64,000 nucleotides of DNA from Trichomonas vaginalis G3 (taxonomy: Eukaryota; Parabasalia; Trichomonadida; Trichomonadidae): NCBI RefSeq assembly GCF_026262505.1, contig NC_067206.1:16140641-16204640 (forward strand). The letters run 5' to 3'. How positions within the stretch are numbered: the stretch's first letter is position 1; each line of letters starts with the position of its first letter. The position numbers and the translations under genes are program-made. Under the pieces are notes generated by a model. The model searched no databases, had not been told where the DNA came from, and worked only from the letters and a program-made list of their open reading frames with translations. This document shows, one piece after another, positions 22,946-35,235 of this stretch.

Positions 22946-23206
22946 AGTAGTAGGGTATGATGGGTTATGTGACTTTTTTTGTAAACGTAAGAATTCATAC
23001 AATATTGAACGATTTTGTATCATTATTTTTAACATTAATTTTAAAATAATTTATTTTTTTTATTCTTACATAAATGACCCAACAAGTAAAACCAGATAAA
23101 ATAGATTATCGAATTTTAGAGGATGGTGTTCCTGTTTATATTCAAAGATTTAAAGGGAAGCAATATTATAGAATTCTTAATCCTGAATACATAAAACATT
23201 TATTTA
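22946..23206 (+). repeat. Maverick left terminal inverted repeat
   Basis: 261 bp, starting AGTAGTAGGGTATGATGGG, matching the reverse complement of 46344-46604 base for base by eye. It includes a promoter-like T-tract and the first ~44 codons of a small gene starting at 23074, so both ends of the element fire the same start inward. Confidence 0.95.
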
Positions 23207-25068
23207 TCACTTAAAAGAATATGACCGATATCATAATTTGATATATGAAACTAATATAATATTTGAAGATAACAAACTTACAAGCTTCGAACATGAAAAT
23301 GATATAATATTCGAAGATGAAAAAAAGAAAGAGATTGAAAAGCAATTCAATGAATGCCTTTTAAATACATATGCGCACATTATAAGACATAAAATGAAAT
23401 TAATTCCTTATTAATCAAAAATATTTTTTATCTTTATATAAAGATGACAAATAGAAAATTTTTCATTTGATATCTATTATTGCCCAAACGTGTATGGACT
23501 ACATGTAGAACTTAAAATAAAGGAAAGGGATACATATGAAGAATATATAAAATTTTGTAGAAAAAACGATTATATACCGGAGTCAAAGAATATATTCTTG
23601 CAAAATATAAAACCTATTATAAAGGTCGGAAAGATTAAATTTCCGTGCATAGTAGAAATATACTTAGATGATGTATGTGACGAATTTCACAGACTAAATG
23701 AAAAAAAGACTTTATATAAAGATTTTGTTAAATTTCTTATTGAAAATTATTTGAAGCCTGAACATGTGATTCCAAAATATCACCGATGATATTTTAAAAA
23801 ATAAAATAAATTATATTTTTTAAATAAAAAAATAATTTTTATCTGATAGAAATAATACCTACAAATGACGGTATATAAAAAATTGACTTCTTACGTAAAA
23901 TTAAAACTAAGTTAAATTTATTTTTTATTTTTATTTTATAATAAATGAGTATAACAACTAATTCATTGAAATCTTTAAAGTTCACTAATTCAGAATTAGA
24001 AAATATTTTAGAAAATTTGGAGACGGTTCTTATCCAACATATATGCAGAATGTGAAAGAGTTTTCCAGATTGTTGAATGAATTTAAATATAACGGGCCAA
24101 TACTAAAAAGGCTATAATGGATATTTATATCCCAAAAAATTGAAAAACAGAAGAATATTCCTCTTTATGGCCAGAGGACCTGGGCTCAGAGAGCCTTGAA
24201 ACACCTCCTGAATATTTTGAAGAAAAAATTAAACAAGATGAATATTATAACGATGAGATGAGAAATTGGAACAATTAAGAAATGAAATAGATGAAAGAAT
24301 TAAGGAATTGAGAAATGCTGAGAATGAAGTAGAGGGTTTAATGAATATCCCAGCTTCAGAATCAGAAGTTCAAAAATCACATGAGGAAAGATATAAAAAT
24401 TACTTTTTGGAATCTACTAAAAATTTATTAGATGTATATTGACGAAACACTTCAGAAGAAGGCACAAAATTTATTCATAAACATAAGCTTCAGTTTATTG
24501 ACGATGGAGATTATCCATGTATATTACTTTCACCTCCTCTTGATTCTGAAAAATTCAAAAAAGCATGAAAAATGTACATATGCAACAAATACGATTAAGA
24601 AAGAAGACCATGATATTTACACAAATTATTATTTAAATAAATGTACAGGTGTTGATAAAGTTTTTGATTTGTTAGATAAAATATCAAAAGAAACAATTGG
24701 AATATAAAATTTTATGCGATTGTGGTTTCATTATTGAAGATACCAATAATGTTTCATATGAAAGAACAGCACCGAAGGAAGACGAAGTTGAAAGGTCTAT
24801 ACCATTCGTTATTAAGAACATAAAAGATATGAAAACTTATAAACATTATATTTATTCATTTATTTCAGAAAAAATGGAAGCAACCCATAAAACATCATCT
24901 CATCATTTTATAGCTATTCATACATTCCTTTTCAAAGTTGTGAAATTAAATAAGACAGGAATTAGATTTAATGTATCAGGGTACGCATTCTTGAGTAAAT
25001 TAAAATGTATTCGTCACGTCGCAGATGATAAAAATTTATGTGTTCTTAATTCATTTTATGGACTTTAG
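23074..25068 (+). pseudogene. Maverick left-end block of small genes, decayed
   Basis: Contains remnants of several small forward genes. The first is a copy of the right-end gene's start (MTQQVKPDKIDYRILEDG) that lies in the inverted repeat and loses similarity at its inner border. Later pieces include a 99-residue piece around 23490-23789 and a piece near 24697-25068 with ends like HVADDKNLCVLN. Gene starts can be placed near 23443 and 23944 because each follows the element's T-tract plus TAAATG-like signal. No domain is recognised with confidence; an adenovirus-type protease, usual in Polintons, could be hidden here but I do not see its motif. Broken, about four to five breaks. Confidence 0.5.
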
Positions 25069-25147
25069 CCCTGGACTCTCTGAGTCTCGGACTTTAAAAA
25101 AAATAAACTTTATTTTTATTTATTTTTTAATTTTTATTCTTACATAA

Positions 25148-28100
25148 ATGAACAAAAATGGAACAGCTAAAATGAATGATAATCAAATAAGAGCCGAAGG
25201 TAGAAGGTTATTTAAACGCTTCTATAACATTCCTGATGGTGTTAATCCTAAAACTCGTAGAAGTTATTTAAATGAAGCCATAGATGCATATGAAGGATTT
25301 GACATTTCATCAGAAAGTGAGAGGTTAGCAAGAATGTTAAACGTTAATATTGATTTTTATTATTGTGACCCTCAACCAGAAGACGTAGACATTAACAAGG
25401 TAGACTTTCCATTAGTGGAATCAATAATGATAGATCCAGAATTTGAAACAGTAAATATTTTATTAACACAGAGTCCATGTGGAAAACTTCACGCTGACAG
25501 AATTACAGACGTTGAAGCACTCACAGGATATAAAGTTTGCCCCTTTTGCAAAGAAGAAGTATATTCTATCCGTGATGATCCAGAAAGGAAAAACCAAAGA
25601 AGATTTTTAAAACATTGTGAGAAATGTAAAGAAAATAATGGAAGATTAATTCAAGACGTTCAATTGCAAAACACACAACAACCATATACACCACATATTA
25701 CGAAACAGAAGATATATCAGTGGTTATTAGCTCACAATTTGCAGGAATATTATCAACCGACAAGATATTATATTACTTTTGACTTCGAAACATTAGAGAC
25801 TAAAGAAGAATTACAACTTTCTGAGTGTGCAACTTTGAACGCTTACTTAAAACCATTCATGGTATCATCAACGGTTAAATTAAAGCCGCAAAGCGGCGAG
25901 GTCGTAGACCGTGATAAAACATATACGAGGAATTTTTGCTTAACTTCAGTGATTCTTTTATTTCTGATTGGATTGAGTTTTTATTTTCAACCTGTTCATT
26001 AGTTGCTAAATCAAATATTGAACAATATGAAGAATTAATGAAGTCGCAAACGGACCAAACGGCGGGGACTTTGTCTCATACATTAAATGAAAAACAGAAG
26101 GAAGCATTTAAAGAACTTCTAGATGAGGAATTCAATAAAGTGAATATCATAGGTTTTAATTCGGGAAAGTTTGATTTAAATTTAATTCTTCGTGATTTAA
26201 ACACTGCAAAATGGAAAATAAAATCAATGCTGGGTTCATCTTCACAATTTAAGCAAATCATTGTAAAGAAAACAAACGTTCCATATGAATTGAGATTTAT
26301 TGACATCAGAAATTATATAGCGGGTGGGACATTAGACCAATTCACTCAAGATTTCGGAAACAATAAATCACGTGTTAAATCCTTTTTCCCTTATCAATTC
26401 ATCACATGGGAAATTACGAAGAAGAATTATATAAAGTGGAACCATTCACTCAAGATTCATTTTATTCAGCATTAACCCAAGAAACTATATCAGATAGTGA
26501 TTATCAAATATATCTCAATGATGCTAAAAATTTTAAGAATAGATTAGAATATTTTATTCATTATTGCAATAAAGATGTTGAAATTATGATTGACCCAATT
26601 GATAAAATTATTGAAGAAACATTTGTTTATAAAATTGACATGCTTCATAATCTTTCTTTATCATCGAATGCTTCAATGATTCGTTACGCTTTAGCATATA
26701 AAGACTTTAATCCTAATGAAAAATATCCTGAGGAAGAGATAGAATCAAGTTTTGAATTAACGAAAAAGTATTGGAAATATAAAATTGAATCATATAAGAA
26801 ACAAGATGAAAAAGCAGAAAGGGATACTAAAAATAATGTTTCAATGGATGATTTTCAATACTATCACGATTTAATCCTTTCATCTAAATGCAAAATGTGT
26901 GGTAAAGCGTTTACATATGCAAATAAACCAACATTAGATAGAATCGATAATGAAAAACCACATACCAAAGAAAATTGTCAGTTAATGTGTTGTTATTGCA
27001 ATGTCGTAAAATCAAATAAAGATGAAGATGTTCAACGTTTAAGAATCAATTTAAGAAATTATGCATTAAAAAATAATTTACCAATGACTTTAGATTCAGT
27101 TGAAGCTTATCACATTCTCCGTAATGGAATTACTGGTGGTTTATCAAATGTTCAACATCGTGTTAATCTTAAAGGAATCACGCACATTAATAAACTTTCA
27201 TATAATCCAGAAACTAAAACTGTATCAAATGAGGACACCACCAACATTATGACTCATTTCGTTGGTGTTGACTTTAATTCATTATATCCTTCATCATTTT
27301 CATCTAATCCTCATGATTTCATTCAATATACTGACCATAAAATGTATATGCGGGAAGATTGAATGGTGTTATCATTTGTGATACAGCAACAAAGAAAGCA
27401 AAAGCACTGGGAATTATTAGAAGAAAAATACTTTATTCGTGGCTGAAGTAAAGGGTCACATTGATGAAAAATACATTAATGATTACATAAACTTTTTACC
27501 GATAATAAGAAACTTAGATATTATCACAGATGAAAAAACAATTGGCAGTTTTATGTATAATTACATGAAATCAAACAATCTACCAGTTGACCAGAAACAG
27601 AGAAATTAACTCAGTTAGCATCAACACACAACCAATATCAACCATTTTCTTCTTATTATCTTTGGTATCTAATAGACAGATTTCATTTTATCATTGATGA
27701 TATTCAATCAATTTTAACATTTACTAAAAACACTTGCTTTAATGAATTTGCGAACGAATTTATGAACGAAAGACAAAAGGCTGAATTAGAAGGAAATAAA
27801 GGAAAAAGTTTATTTTGCAAGATTTCACTTAATGGATCATATGGTTACGATGCAATGAATACACAAAATTACGCAAAGACTAAAATAATGAATGCACAGA
27901 AGGCACGCGTTGCATGTATGTCAAATAAGTTTAAAAACATAAGAGAAATAGGAGAGGATACATATCAAGTGATGCTTAAAGATAGATTTTATAGATGTGA
28001 TACATGTTTACAAGAGGCATTCTTCACTTTAGATAATGCTAAATACTGGTATTTGGTTTTCATTTATGATTTTATGTATAAATGCATGAATGTTAATCGT

Positions 28101-28646
28101 TTTCATTTCATTGAAGGTGATACTGATTCATCTTATTGGGCAATCGCTGGCGACCCAAATCTTCCTAACACTCAAGCATTTCAAGCAATTGTTACTGATA
28201 AACAATTTTATGATAAAAACATTTACAAATTCGCACCTTTTGATTTCTTTTGTTTTGATGAGAAATTTAAACCTAAATTAAAGAATAAAGCTGAAGAAAA
28301 AGCACATGAGAAGAAGTTATTGGGTTTAGCAATTGAGAAACAAGGTGATAACATGGTTGCTTTATGTCCTAAGTGTTATACATCATTCAACGGTTCAATT
28401 GATGGAAGTGATTTTAAAAAGATTGCACAAAAAATGAAAGGAGTTAGTTTACGACAAAATAAACAATTAACACCTAAAAAATATTTGGATATAATAAATG
28501 ATAAATTGATATTTGATGGTCAGAATATTAATTTACAACTTAAAAACGGGTCGATGACTCGCTTAACAATCGGTAAGACTGCATTAACAGGAGCACACAC
28601 TAAGGCTGTATGTTGTGAAAATGGATGTTGTATGCCGTTTATTTAA
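25148..28646 (+). pseudogene. Maverick family B DNA polymerase (POLB) with HNH module
   Basis: Protein-primed-type replicative polymerase of Polintons. In order: a Cys-rich N-terminal region with CPFCKEEV and HCEKCKE; exonuclease motif I (ITFDFETLE); exonuclease motif II region (GFNSGKFDLNLI); exonuclease motif III region (YCNKDVEIM); an HNH-endonuclease-like segment (CKMCGKAF, LDRIDNEKPH, CCYCN); polymerase motif A (DFNSLYPS); motif B region (KISLNGSYGY); motif C (EGDTDSSYW); and a C-terminal CPKCYT region. The HNH segment lies between the exonuclease and palm domains. The gene is forward, preceded by the element's start signal at 25148. Broken, about five breaks. Confidence 0.9.
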
Positions 28647-28721
28647 TGAAATGCCACAGAAGAGACAAAAGGAACCGTTGAATGATGGGCACCCTTAAAC
28701 ATTTATTTTATTTTTATATAA

Positions 28722-30241
28722 ATGAATAACACAGATTTAAAAAGATTGATTGATGATTTAGTATTTAATCAAAATTTTCTTGATTATTATGATTTAAAAG
28801 CATATCTCCAAAAATATGATAACAATATAACGGGCGATGATATGGGTTATTATTATCCATATTATAAAAATGAAATTTTGAAATATCATGATAAAATAAT
28901 TTCTAAAATTAAAGACAAAATTAAAAATAATGAATATGCAAAGGGAAAAACTAAATCGCAACTTAAACAATTGAAAGATTTCAAAAATAAAGTATTAACA
29001 GAAGAAGATATTGATGAATTATATAAATTATATAATCCTGAGCCGCAAAAAACAAAGGTGCAAAACACCCAGGTCATTCAGACCATAAATGAAGCACAAG
29101 CTTTAATTTATGATTCATTAGTTAAACCATATTCAGCCCGACTTTTAAATGAAGATCAACTTTTGGAATTCATCCTTCAACATAAACTCGAAGCGGGAAA
29201 GTATATCAAACCTTTATATACAGTATATTTAAAACAAATGAATAGAATACATCCAGAATTAATGAAGGAGGGAATGAAATCCAAAATTTCATCATCCAAA
29301 ATCAAAGCAGATAAAATTAAACCACTTGCAACACCAAAACCTCCAACGACAGTACCTCCTCCTCCTTCAGTTAATCCTTCATCATTCACTTTATTATATC
29401 CATTTCAAACATTAAAGAAACAAAAAGATTTTAAAAGGGATTTCAAGATATTAAATAAACCAATTGACCCAAAAATTCAACCGTTAAAGGAAAAATTTAG
29501 TCGCCCTTCATTTGCTCCATATCCATATTCATACGAAATCGATCATCTGGAATATTCAAAAGGAAACGTTACTTATTTATTTGCCATTAACATTAACACT
29601 AGATATTTATATTGCATTCCAGTGAAAGGGAAAACAGAACAGGAAACAAGAAGAGCTATTCAATACTTACTAGATCATGAAAGAGTAGATAATATAAGGG
29701 GTGATGGTGATAAAGGATTTCAGGCAGCTATGACTCATTATTTCCCACAAATTAATTTTTCTTTTCATCCTCTCCATATACGTTTCATAATAAAATAGTT
29801 GATGCGGTAATGAGAACTCTTAGAGATGCGTTAGGGGTTAACGGTCAGATATACTGGGATGGAAATCATGACTCCATCATACAGCAGTTAGTATATTATT
29901 ATAATAATACATGGCATAGAACAATAAACATGAAACCGGTGGAAATGAAAAATGATATTTCAAAAGAATGGGAATATATTAGAAAGCAAATGGAAAGGTT
30001 GAATGATGTTAAACGTGAACAAATTAATTCGGGGCTCATGAATTTTAAACAAGGGGATAAAGTTTTGATTCATCTCGATTATGGAAAAACTGATAAATCA
30101 ATGACAAAAAGAAGACGAAGATTTGACACAATAGCTGAATTTGTTAGATATATTAACGGCAATGCATTAGTTGAAGTTGACAATAAATTAATAGAAATTC
30201 CGATTTATTTTATTACTCCATTATATTTAAATATTATTTAA
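28722..30241 (+). pseudogene. Maverick retrovirus-like integrase (INT)
   Basis: Catalyses strand transfer of the element's ends into target DNA, giving the 6-bp duplication. It has a long Lys-rich N-terminal region, a Pro/Thr linker (PTTVPPPPS), and an rve-type catalytic core starting around YSYEIDHLEYSKG (first Asp) with RGDGDKGF (second Asp). A later segment reads YYNNTWHRTINMKP, followed by a C-terminal chromo/SH3-like barrel with FKQGDKVLIHLD. The start at 28722 follows TTTATTTTTATATAAATG. Broken, about one break. Confidence 0.85.
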
Positions 30242-30260
30242 TTTTTTTATTTCGTAAGAA

Positions 30261-30528
30261 ATGAGTGACAACAAAGCAGTCAAGAGTCCAGACAATGAAT
30301 ATAAAAAGAAACTAAACAAATTAAATCAAAAATATGCTATTACAAAAAGAAGCAATGCGGTGGGGTTGAAAACGATAAAGAGAGGAAAGAAATAATCGAA
30401 AAATTAGAAACTTACCGTTCAATCCTTAAACTGAGTGAAGCAAAAATAAAAGAATTTAATAGAATAAATAAATTGATTGGAAGAGATGAATTTAATAAAG
30501 ATGAATTTTTAAACTCAATCCAAATTTA
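30261..30528 (+). pseudogene. Small Maverick gene of unknown function
   Basis: Begins at an ATG after the element's T-rich start signal, 19 bases behind the integrase. It codes a short Lys/Asn-rich protein (MSDNKAVKSPDNEYKKK). No family is recognised. Appears broken, about one break. Confidence 0.4.
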
Positions 30529-30729
30529 ATTTTTATTCCTCTTCGACAACGTCTCTTTCCATCATTACTGCATAACCGCATTTTCTCAATTTTAGTGGTT
30601 TGTTATTTTTAGCAAGTTCTTGCATCATTTTTATCATTTCCTCCCTTGTTATGATTCGTGGTAAATTTTGAGCTTGTGGGGTATCCATTTATGATAAAAA
30701 TAAAAATTTAAATTATGCCGTTCTAAAGT

Positions 30730-30890
30730 TTGACAACATGACATTTTGACAACAACACAGGAGGAAGCAGTTATGACTTATTTTTGAAGAACTGAAGGTG
30801 CTACCATGTTACCATGTGCTACCAGGTCATTTAACTTTCTGAAAAATGAGACAACATGACATTTTGACAACAACACAGGAAATGATTTGT
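30730..30890 (+). repeat. 121-bp repeat family, first forward cluster (about 1.3 units)
   Basis: Contains ACAACATGACATTTTGACAA twice, flanking one GGTGCTACCATGTTACCATG block. Same family as 31726-32111 (forward) and 34518-35094 (reverse). Confidence 0.9.
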
Positions 30891-30982
30891 CATGACTTCA
30901 TCGGAATGAGTGTAAATGACCCAACAAGTAAAGTTAGTTTTAAAATTATTTTTATTCTTTTATTTTGTATGTAAGAACAGAA

Positions 30983-31647
30983 ATGTCAGTCGAAGCAAAA
31001 ACATTCACTAACAAATCTAATGGCGAAACATTCACAAAAGGCACTTATAACGGTATTGAAGTCTTACGTAGAGACAAGGATGGTTATATAAATGCAACAA
31101 AGATGGCAAGAGAAGCAGGAAAGTTAAACCATTTAAACAGATTTCTCAATAGTGCTAAAATACAGGAAATTCTTGAGTTTTGGATGAATGAATACGGTGG
31201 AGCCAAAAGTGGCTCGACCTCAAACAAGCATTTTATGAGCTTACTAAGGGTGTTATAAATGAATTCAAAGGTATTTACATACATCCTGACCTCGTTCATT
31301 TTGTTGCTGAATGGTGCTCTGTAAAGTATGCATTTTATGTCAAAGATATTATGGACTCCATAGACAAGAAAGTTCATGAGAAATTAGATGAAGAAGAACT
31401 TGAAGATACAGTAGAGAATGCTAAACCTTTGTTTGAAGAAGAAGTTGGAAAAATGTGCGAAAAACAATTAGAACATGAACGTGAGTTATGTTATGGTTAT
31501 AGAGATTCTCCATACGAACTAGACCAATGGGAACAAGAAAATTTAAAGAGAGAATTTAGAGAATATGAACTCGCTAAGATAGCATTAGAAGCTGCAGAAA
31601 AGAAGTTAAAAGCTTGGGGTCGTTTTGTACAAAAATATTGTGAGTAA
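30983..31647 (+). pseudogene. Maverick KilA-N domain protein
   Basis: The N-terminal half has the KilA-N signature: YNGIEVLRRDKDGYINATKM, then GKLNHLNRFLNSAKIQEIL. A downstream segment reads YIHPDLVHFVAEWCS, typical of large-virus and phage KilA-N proteins. The C-terminal half is Glu/Lys-rich and probably a coiled coil. KilA-N domains bind DNA and are common in nucleocytoplasmic large DNA viruses, phages and mobile elements. It lies between two clusters of the 121-bp repeat, which are candidate binding sites (inference only). Broken, about one break. Confidence 0.85.
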
Positions 31648-31725
31648 ATGAACCATTTATTTTTATTGAATTCACCAAAAATAATTTTTAGGGTAGATGG
31701 TTAGATCTAACCTCATTTCTAACCT

Positions 31726-32111
31726 CATGACATTTTGACAACAACACAGGAGGAAGGCAGTTATGACTTATTTTTGAAGAACTGAAGGTGCTACCATGTT
31801 ACCATGTGCTACCAGGTCATTTAACTTTTCTGAAAAATGAGACAACATGACATTTTGACAACAACACAGGAGGAAGGCAGTTATGACTTATTTTTGAAGA
31901 ACTGAAGGTGCTACCATGTTACCATGTGCTACCAGGTCATTTAACTTTCTGAAAAAATGAGACAACATGACATTTTGACAACAACACAGGAGGAAGGCAG
32001 TTATGATTATTTTTGAAGAACTGAAGGTGCTACCATGTTACCATGTGCTACCAGGTCATTTAACTTTTCTGAAAAAATGAGACAACATGACATTTTGACA
32101 ACAACACAGGA
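31726..32111 (+). repeat. 121-bp repeat family, second forward cluster (about 3 units)
   Basis: Tandem units of about 119-121 bp, each with ACATTTTGACAACAACACAGG and GGTGCTACCATGTTACCATG. It ends 66 bases before the PrimPol/helicase start. Units differ by a few single bases. Confidence 0.93.
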
Positions 32112-32176
32112 AATATGATGCAGTCCAAAAATAAAGTTAGTTTTAAAATTATTTTTATTTTTTTATTTCTATATAA

Positions 32177-34487
32177 ATGACGGCAACAAACAACAACAGC
32201 AACTATATCGTTTCTGATGAAAAAGTTATTGATTCATTAGTTGAGGAATTAGTTGTGGCAGAAACTAAAACCCTCAACGAAAGAATTGGTGAAAACATGA
32301 TTGATTTACATAACTACCTCAAACATGATGGAGGAAGAGGAAGGAAAACTGGTACAGCTTTATTAGTAAATAAAATTTCAAATTTAACGATTATAGATGT
32401 TGATATCAATAAATCATACAATGATGAACTTAAAGAAACAGTTAGAAAAGACATTTTATCAAAACTTTCGGATAAAGATGTTATCGTTAAAACTGCATCA
32501 GGAGGTCTTCACATTTATTGCAACACTAATTTCTTCTATTCAACCTCGAACAGAATGATTAAATGTTATTCCTGCAATGATTATGATATTGATATCATGA
32601 CTTCTATTGATGATTCAAAGCGTTCTTTAGTGGTTATGGCTGATTCAAGAGTTCGCAAGAATGCAACAGAACCAATCAATACATACTCATTCATTCGTGG
32701 AAGTTATGATTCAACATTAACTAGAACAGTGAATGATATATTAAATGATTTGAATATTAAGGTAAGAGTTGAACAGAAGAATGAAGAAATAAAGACTATC
32801 ATGAATGAAAACAAAGATGTAAACATTGACGATAAACTAGCTCAAAGCATAGTTGATGGCATCTGTGATTTTGAAGTACATAATGATGGTGGAAACATGA
32901 ATTTAGAAAAAGAAATAACATTATTCACACTGTTTCAAGCTATTAATTCGTTACCTAATCATTTAATTAATGAAGCATACGATAACGTTTATAACTTCTG
33001 CAATTTAACAGAAAATGCAAAAAGTAATTTTGAAAAAGCACGTAGTAGATATGCATATTTAATGACTTCTCCATTTGTTTTAGTGAAGATTCTAAAACTA
33101 TATCAAAAGGAATATTATGATGAATACGTTTTACCTTTATTACGTAAGCCAAAAATAACATTTGATATAAAACTTGATGACTCGTTTTTGATAACAGATA
33201 TTAGACGCAGGGCTGAAAATCATCAGTATAAAAACAGTTCTGAAGTAATTGAGGATTTATCACGTGTAATCCGTTTTGTAGATTGTGGAAACAAATATTT
33301 CATTCAAAAGGACATAATATCCACGACAAAATGAATCAAATATCATTCGTTCTTCAATCAAACATGAAAGAGTCACTCAAAATGATTAAATTATTTAAAG
33401 AAGAAGGTAAAACAATAACAGCATGGGATGTACTACTAAATCAATTATCCTCATTAACCGTTAAGGGTGTTTGCTTTAAATCTGATTCCCCAGATGTTTT
33501 CTCAACGTTTCAGGGTTATAAATACAACGTTCTCGAAAAACCAGATTACTCAAAAATTGAGATGTTTATGAATTTCATTAAAGAAGCCATTTGTGATAAT
33601 AACGATGAAGTGTATAAATACCTTCTCGGCTGGATTGCATCAATGATTCAACATCCTGGAATCAAGAATGAAACAGCAATTATTTTGAAAGGACTTCAGG
33701 GAACAGGTAAAAACAGATTCACAGACATTATTTCTGAACTTCTCGCCGGTTATTCATGTAAAAACATTACTGAAATAAGTGAGCTAACGGGTAATTTCAA
33801 CTCAGTAGTTGAGAATAAAATGTTTCTTGTACTTAATGAACTCAAGAATGTTGGTGAAGACAGACTCGCAAACTTCAACGCTTTGAAATCAATTATTACG
33901 GATAATGAGATTAGAATTAATGAAAAGAATCAACCCAGAAGAACTGCTCAGAACGTTGCAAACTTCATTTTCGTAACTAACAACGTCTACCCTGTCAAAA
34001 TTGAAGTTGGAGACAGAAGATATGTAGTTTTAAGGGTTAATGGTAAATTCAAGGGTCAATTTGATTACTTCAAGAATTTAATGGATTCATGCACAAAGGA
34101 ATTTTATGATAATTTACTGACGTATTTTATGCAATATGACCTTTCATCATTTAATGTACGAATCATACCGATGACTGAAGCCAAACAAGATTTAATTGAA
34201 TTATCATCAAATCCTTTAGATGTATGGATAAATACACATTATGATGAATTGTGTGCAGGTATGACGTGTGAAAATGCTCTATTCTGCAAACCATCAGACA
34301 TGAAAGACAAAACTTTCAAATGAGTATTAAGGATAAATGTGATAGGAAACATAGAAGAATAGACGGTAAACAAACATGGTGTTATGTTTTGAAAGAAGAA
34401 ATGAAAGGATTATATAAACAGGTTGAACCAAACGATAATGAGGATTCATTTACTGACGATGAAATACCTGTAAATGAAGCTTTATAA
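32177..34487 (+). pseudogene. Maverick PrimPol - superfamily 3 helicase
   Basis: Replication primase-helicase. The N-terminal archaeo-eukaryotic primase core shows IIDVDINK (catalytic acidic pair), ASGGLHIYC (SxGxH-type nucleotide-binding motif) and YDIDIM. A helical linker follows. The C-terminal superfamily 3 helicase shows GLQGTGKNRF (Walker A), FLVLNELKN (Walker B), FIFVTNN and GDRRYVVL (motif C and arginine-finger region), as in D5-like proteins. A short ORF with a basic, Trp-containing segment directly follows and may be its tail. The start at 32177 follows the element's T-tract and ATATAAATG. The gene is bracketed by the 121-bp repeats in opposite orientations. Broken, about one to two breaks. 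Confidence 0.85.
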
Positions 34488-34517
34488 AGTATGATTTGAA
34501 TTTATTTTTGCATTAAT

Positions 34518-35094
34518 CCTCCTGTGTTGTTGTCAAAATGTCATGTTGTCTCATTTTTTCAGAAAAGTTAAATGACCTGGTAGCACATGGTAACATGGTA
34601 GCACCTTCAGTTCTTCAAAAATAAGTCATAACTGCCTTCCTCCTGTGTTGTTGTCAAAATGTCATGAGTTAAATGACCTGGTAGCACATGGTAACATGGT
34701 AGCACCTTCAGTTCTTCAAAAATAAGTCATAACTGCCTTCCTCCTGTGTTGTTGTCAAAATGTCATGTTGTCTCATTTTTTCAGAAAAGTTAAATGACCT
34801 GGTAGCACATGGTAACATGGTAGCACCTTCAGTTCTTCAAAAATAAGTCATAACTGCCTTCCTCCAGGACTGTTGTCAAAATGTCATGTTGTCACACTTT
34901 TTCAGAGAAGTTAAATGACCTGGTAGCACATGGTAACATGGTAGCACCTTCAGTTCTTCAAAAATAAGTCATAACTACCTTCCTCCTGTGTTGTTGTCAA
35001 AATGTCATGTTGTCTCATTTTTTCAGAAAAGTTAAATGACCTGGTAGCACATGGTAACATGGTAGCACCTTCAGTTCTTCAAAAATAAGTCATT
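34518..35094 (-). repeat. 121-bp repeat family, reverse cluster (about 5 units)
   Basis: Five units of about 100-121 bp reading as the reverse complement of 31726-32111, with CCTGGTAGCACATGGTAACA and TCAAAATGTCATG. One unit is internally shortened near 34665. Together with the forward clusters it makes a large inverted arrangement round the primase-helicase gene. Confidence 0.93.
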
Positions 35095-35235
35095 ATTGAA
35101 TAACCTGTAAACATTAACGTAAACATTTATTTCTGCAGTTCATTCATTACTTCATTACCTAATTAATTACAAACATAAAATATATTTAGTTCATTCAATG
35201 AACGTGGTAAGCCTGCAAAGTAGGCTCAAGCACAT

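Noticed and set aside
26850-27060. Intein in the Maverick polymerase
   Set aside because: An HNH-like core is present, but I see no intein splice-junction residues or Hedgehog/Intein blocks. A built-in domain or separate insertion is more likely.
30730-35094. 121-bp repeats as a CRISPR or host satellite
   Set aside because: Units are tandem without spacers, lie only inside the Maverick and are arranged in both orientations round its replication gene.
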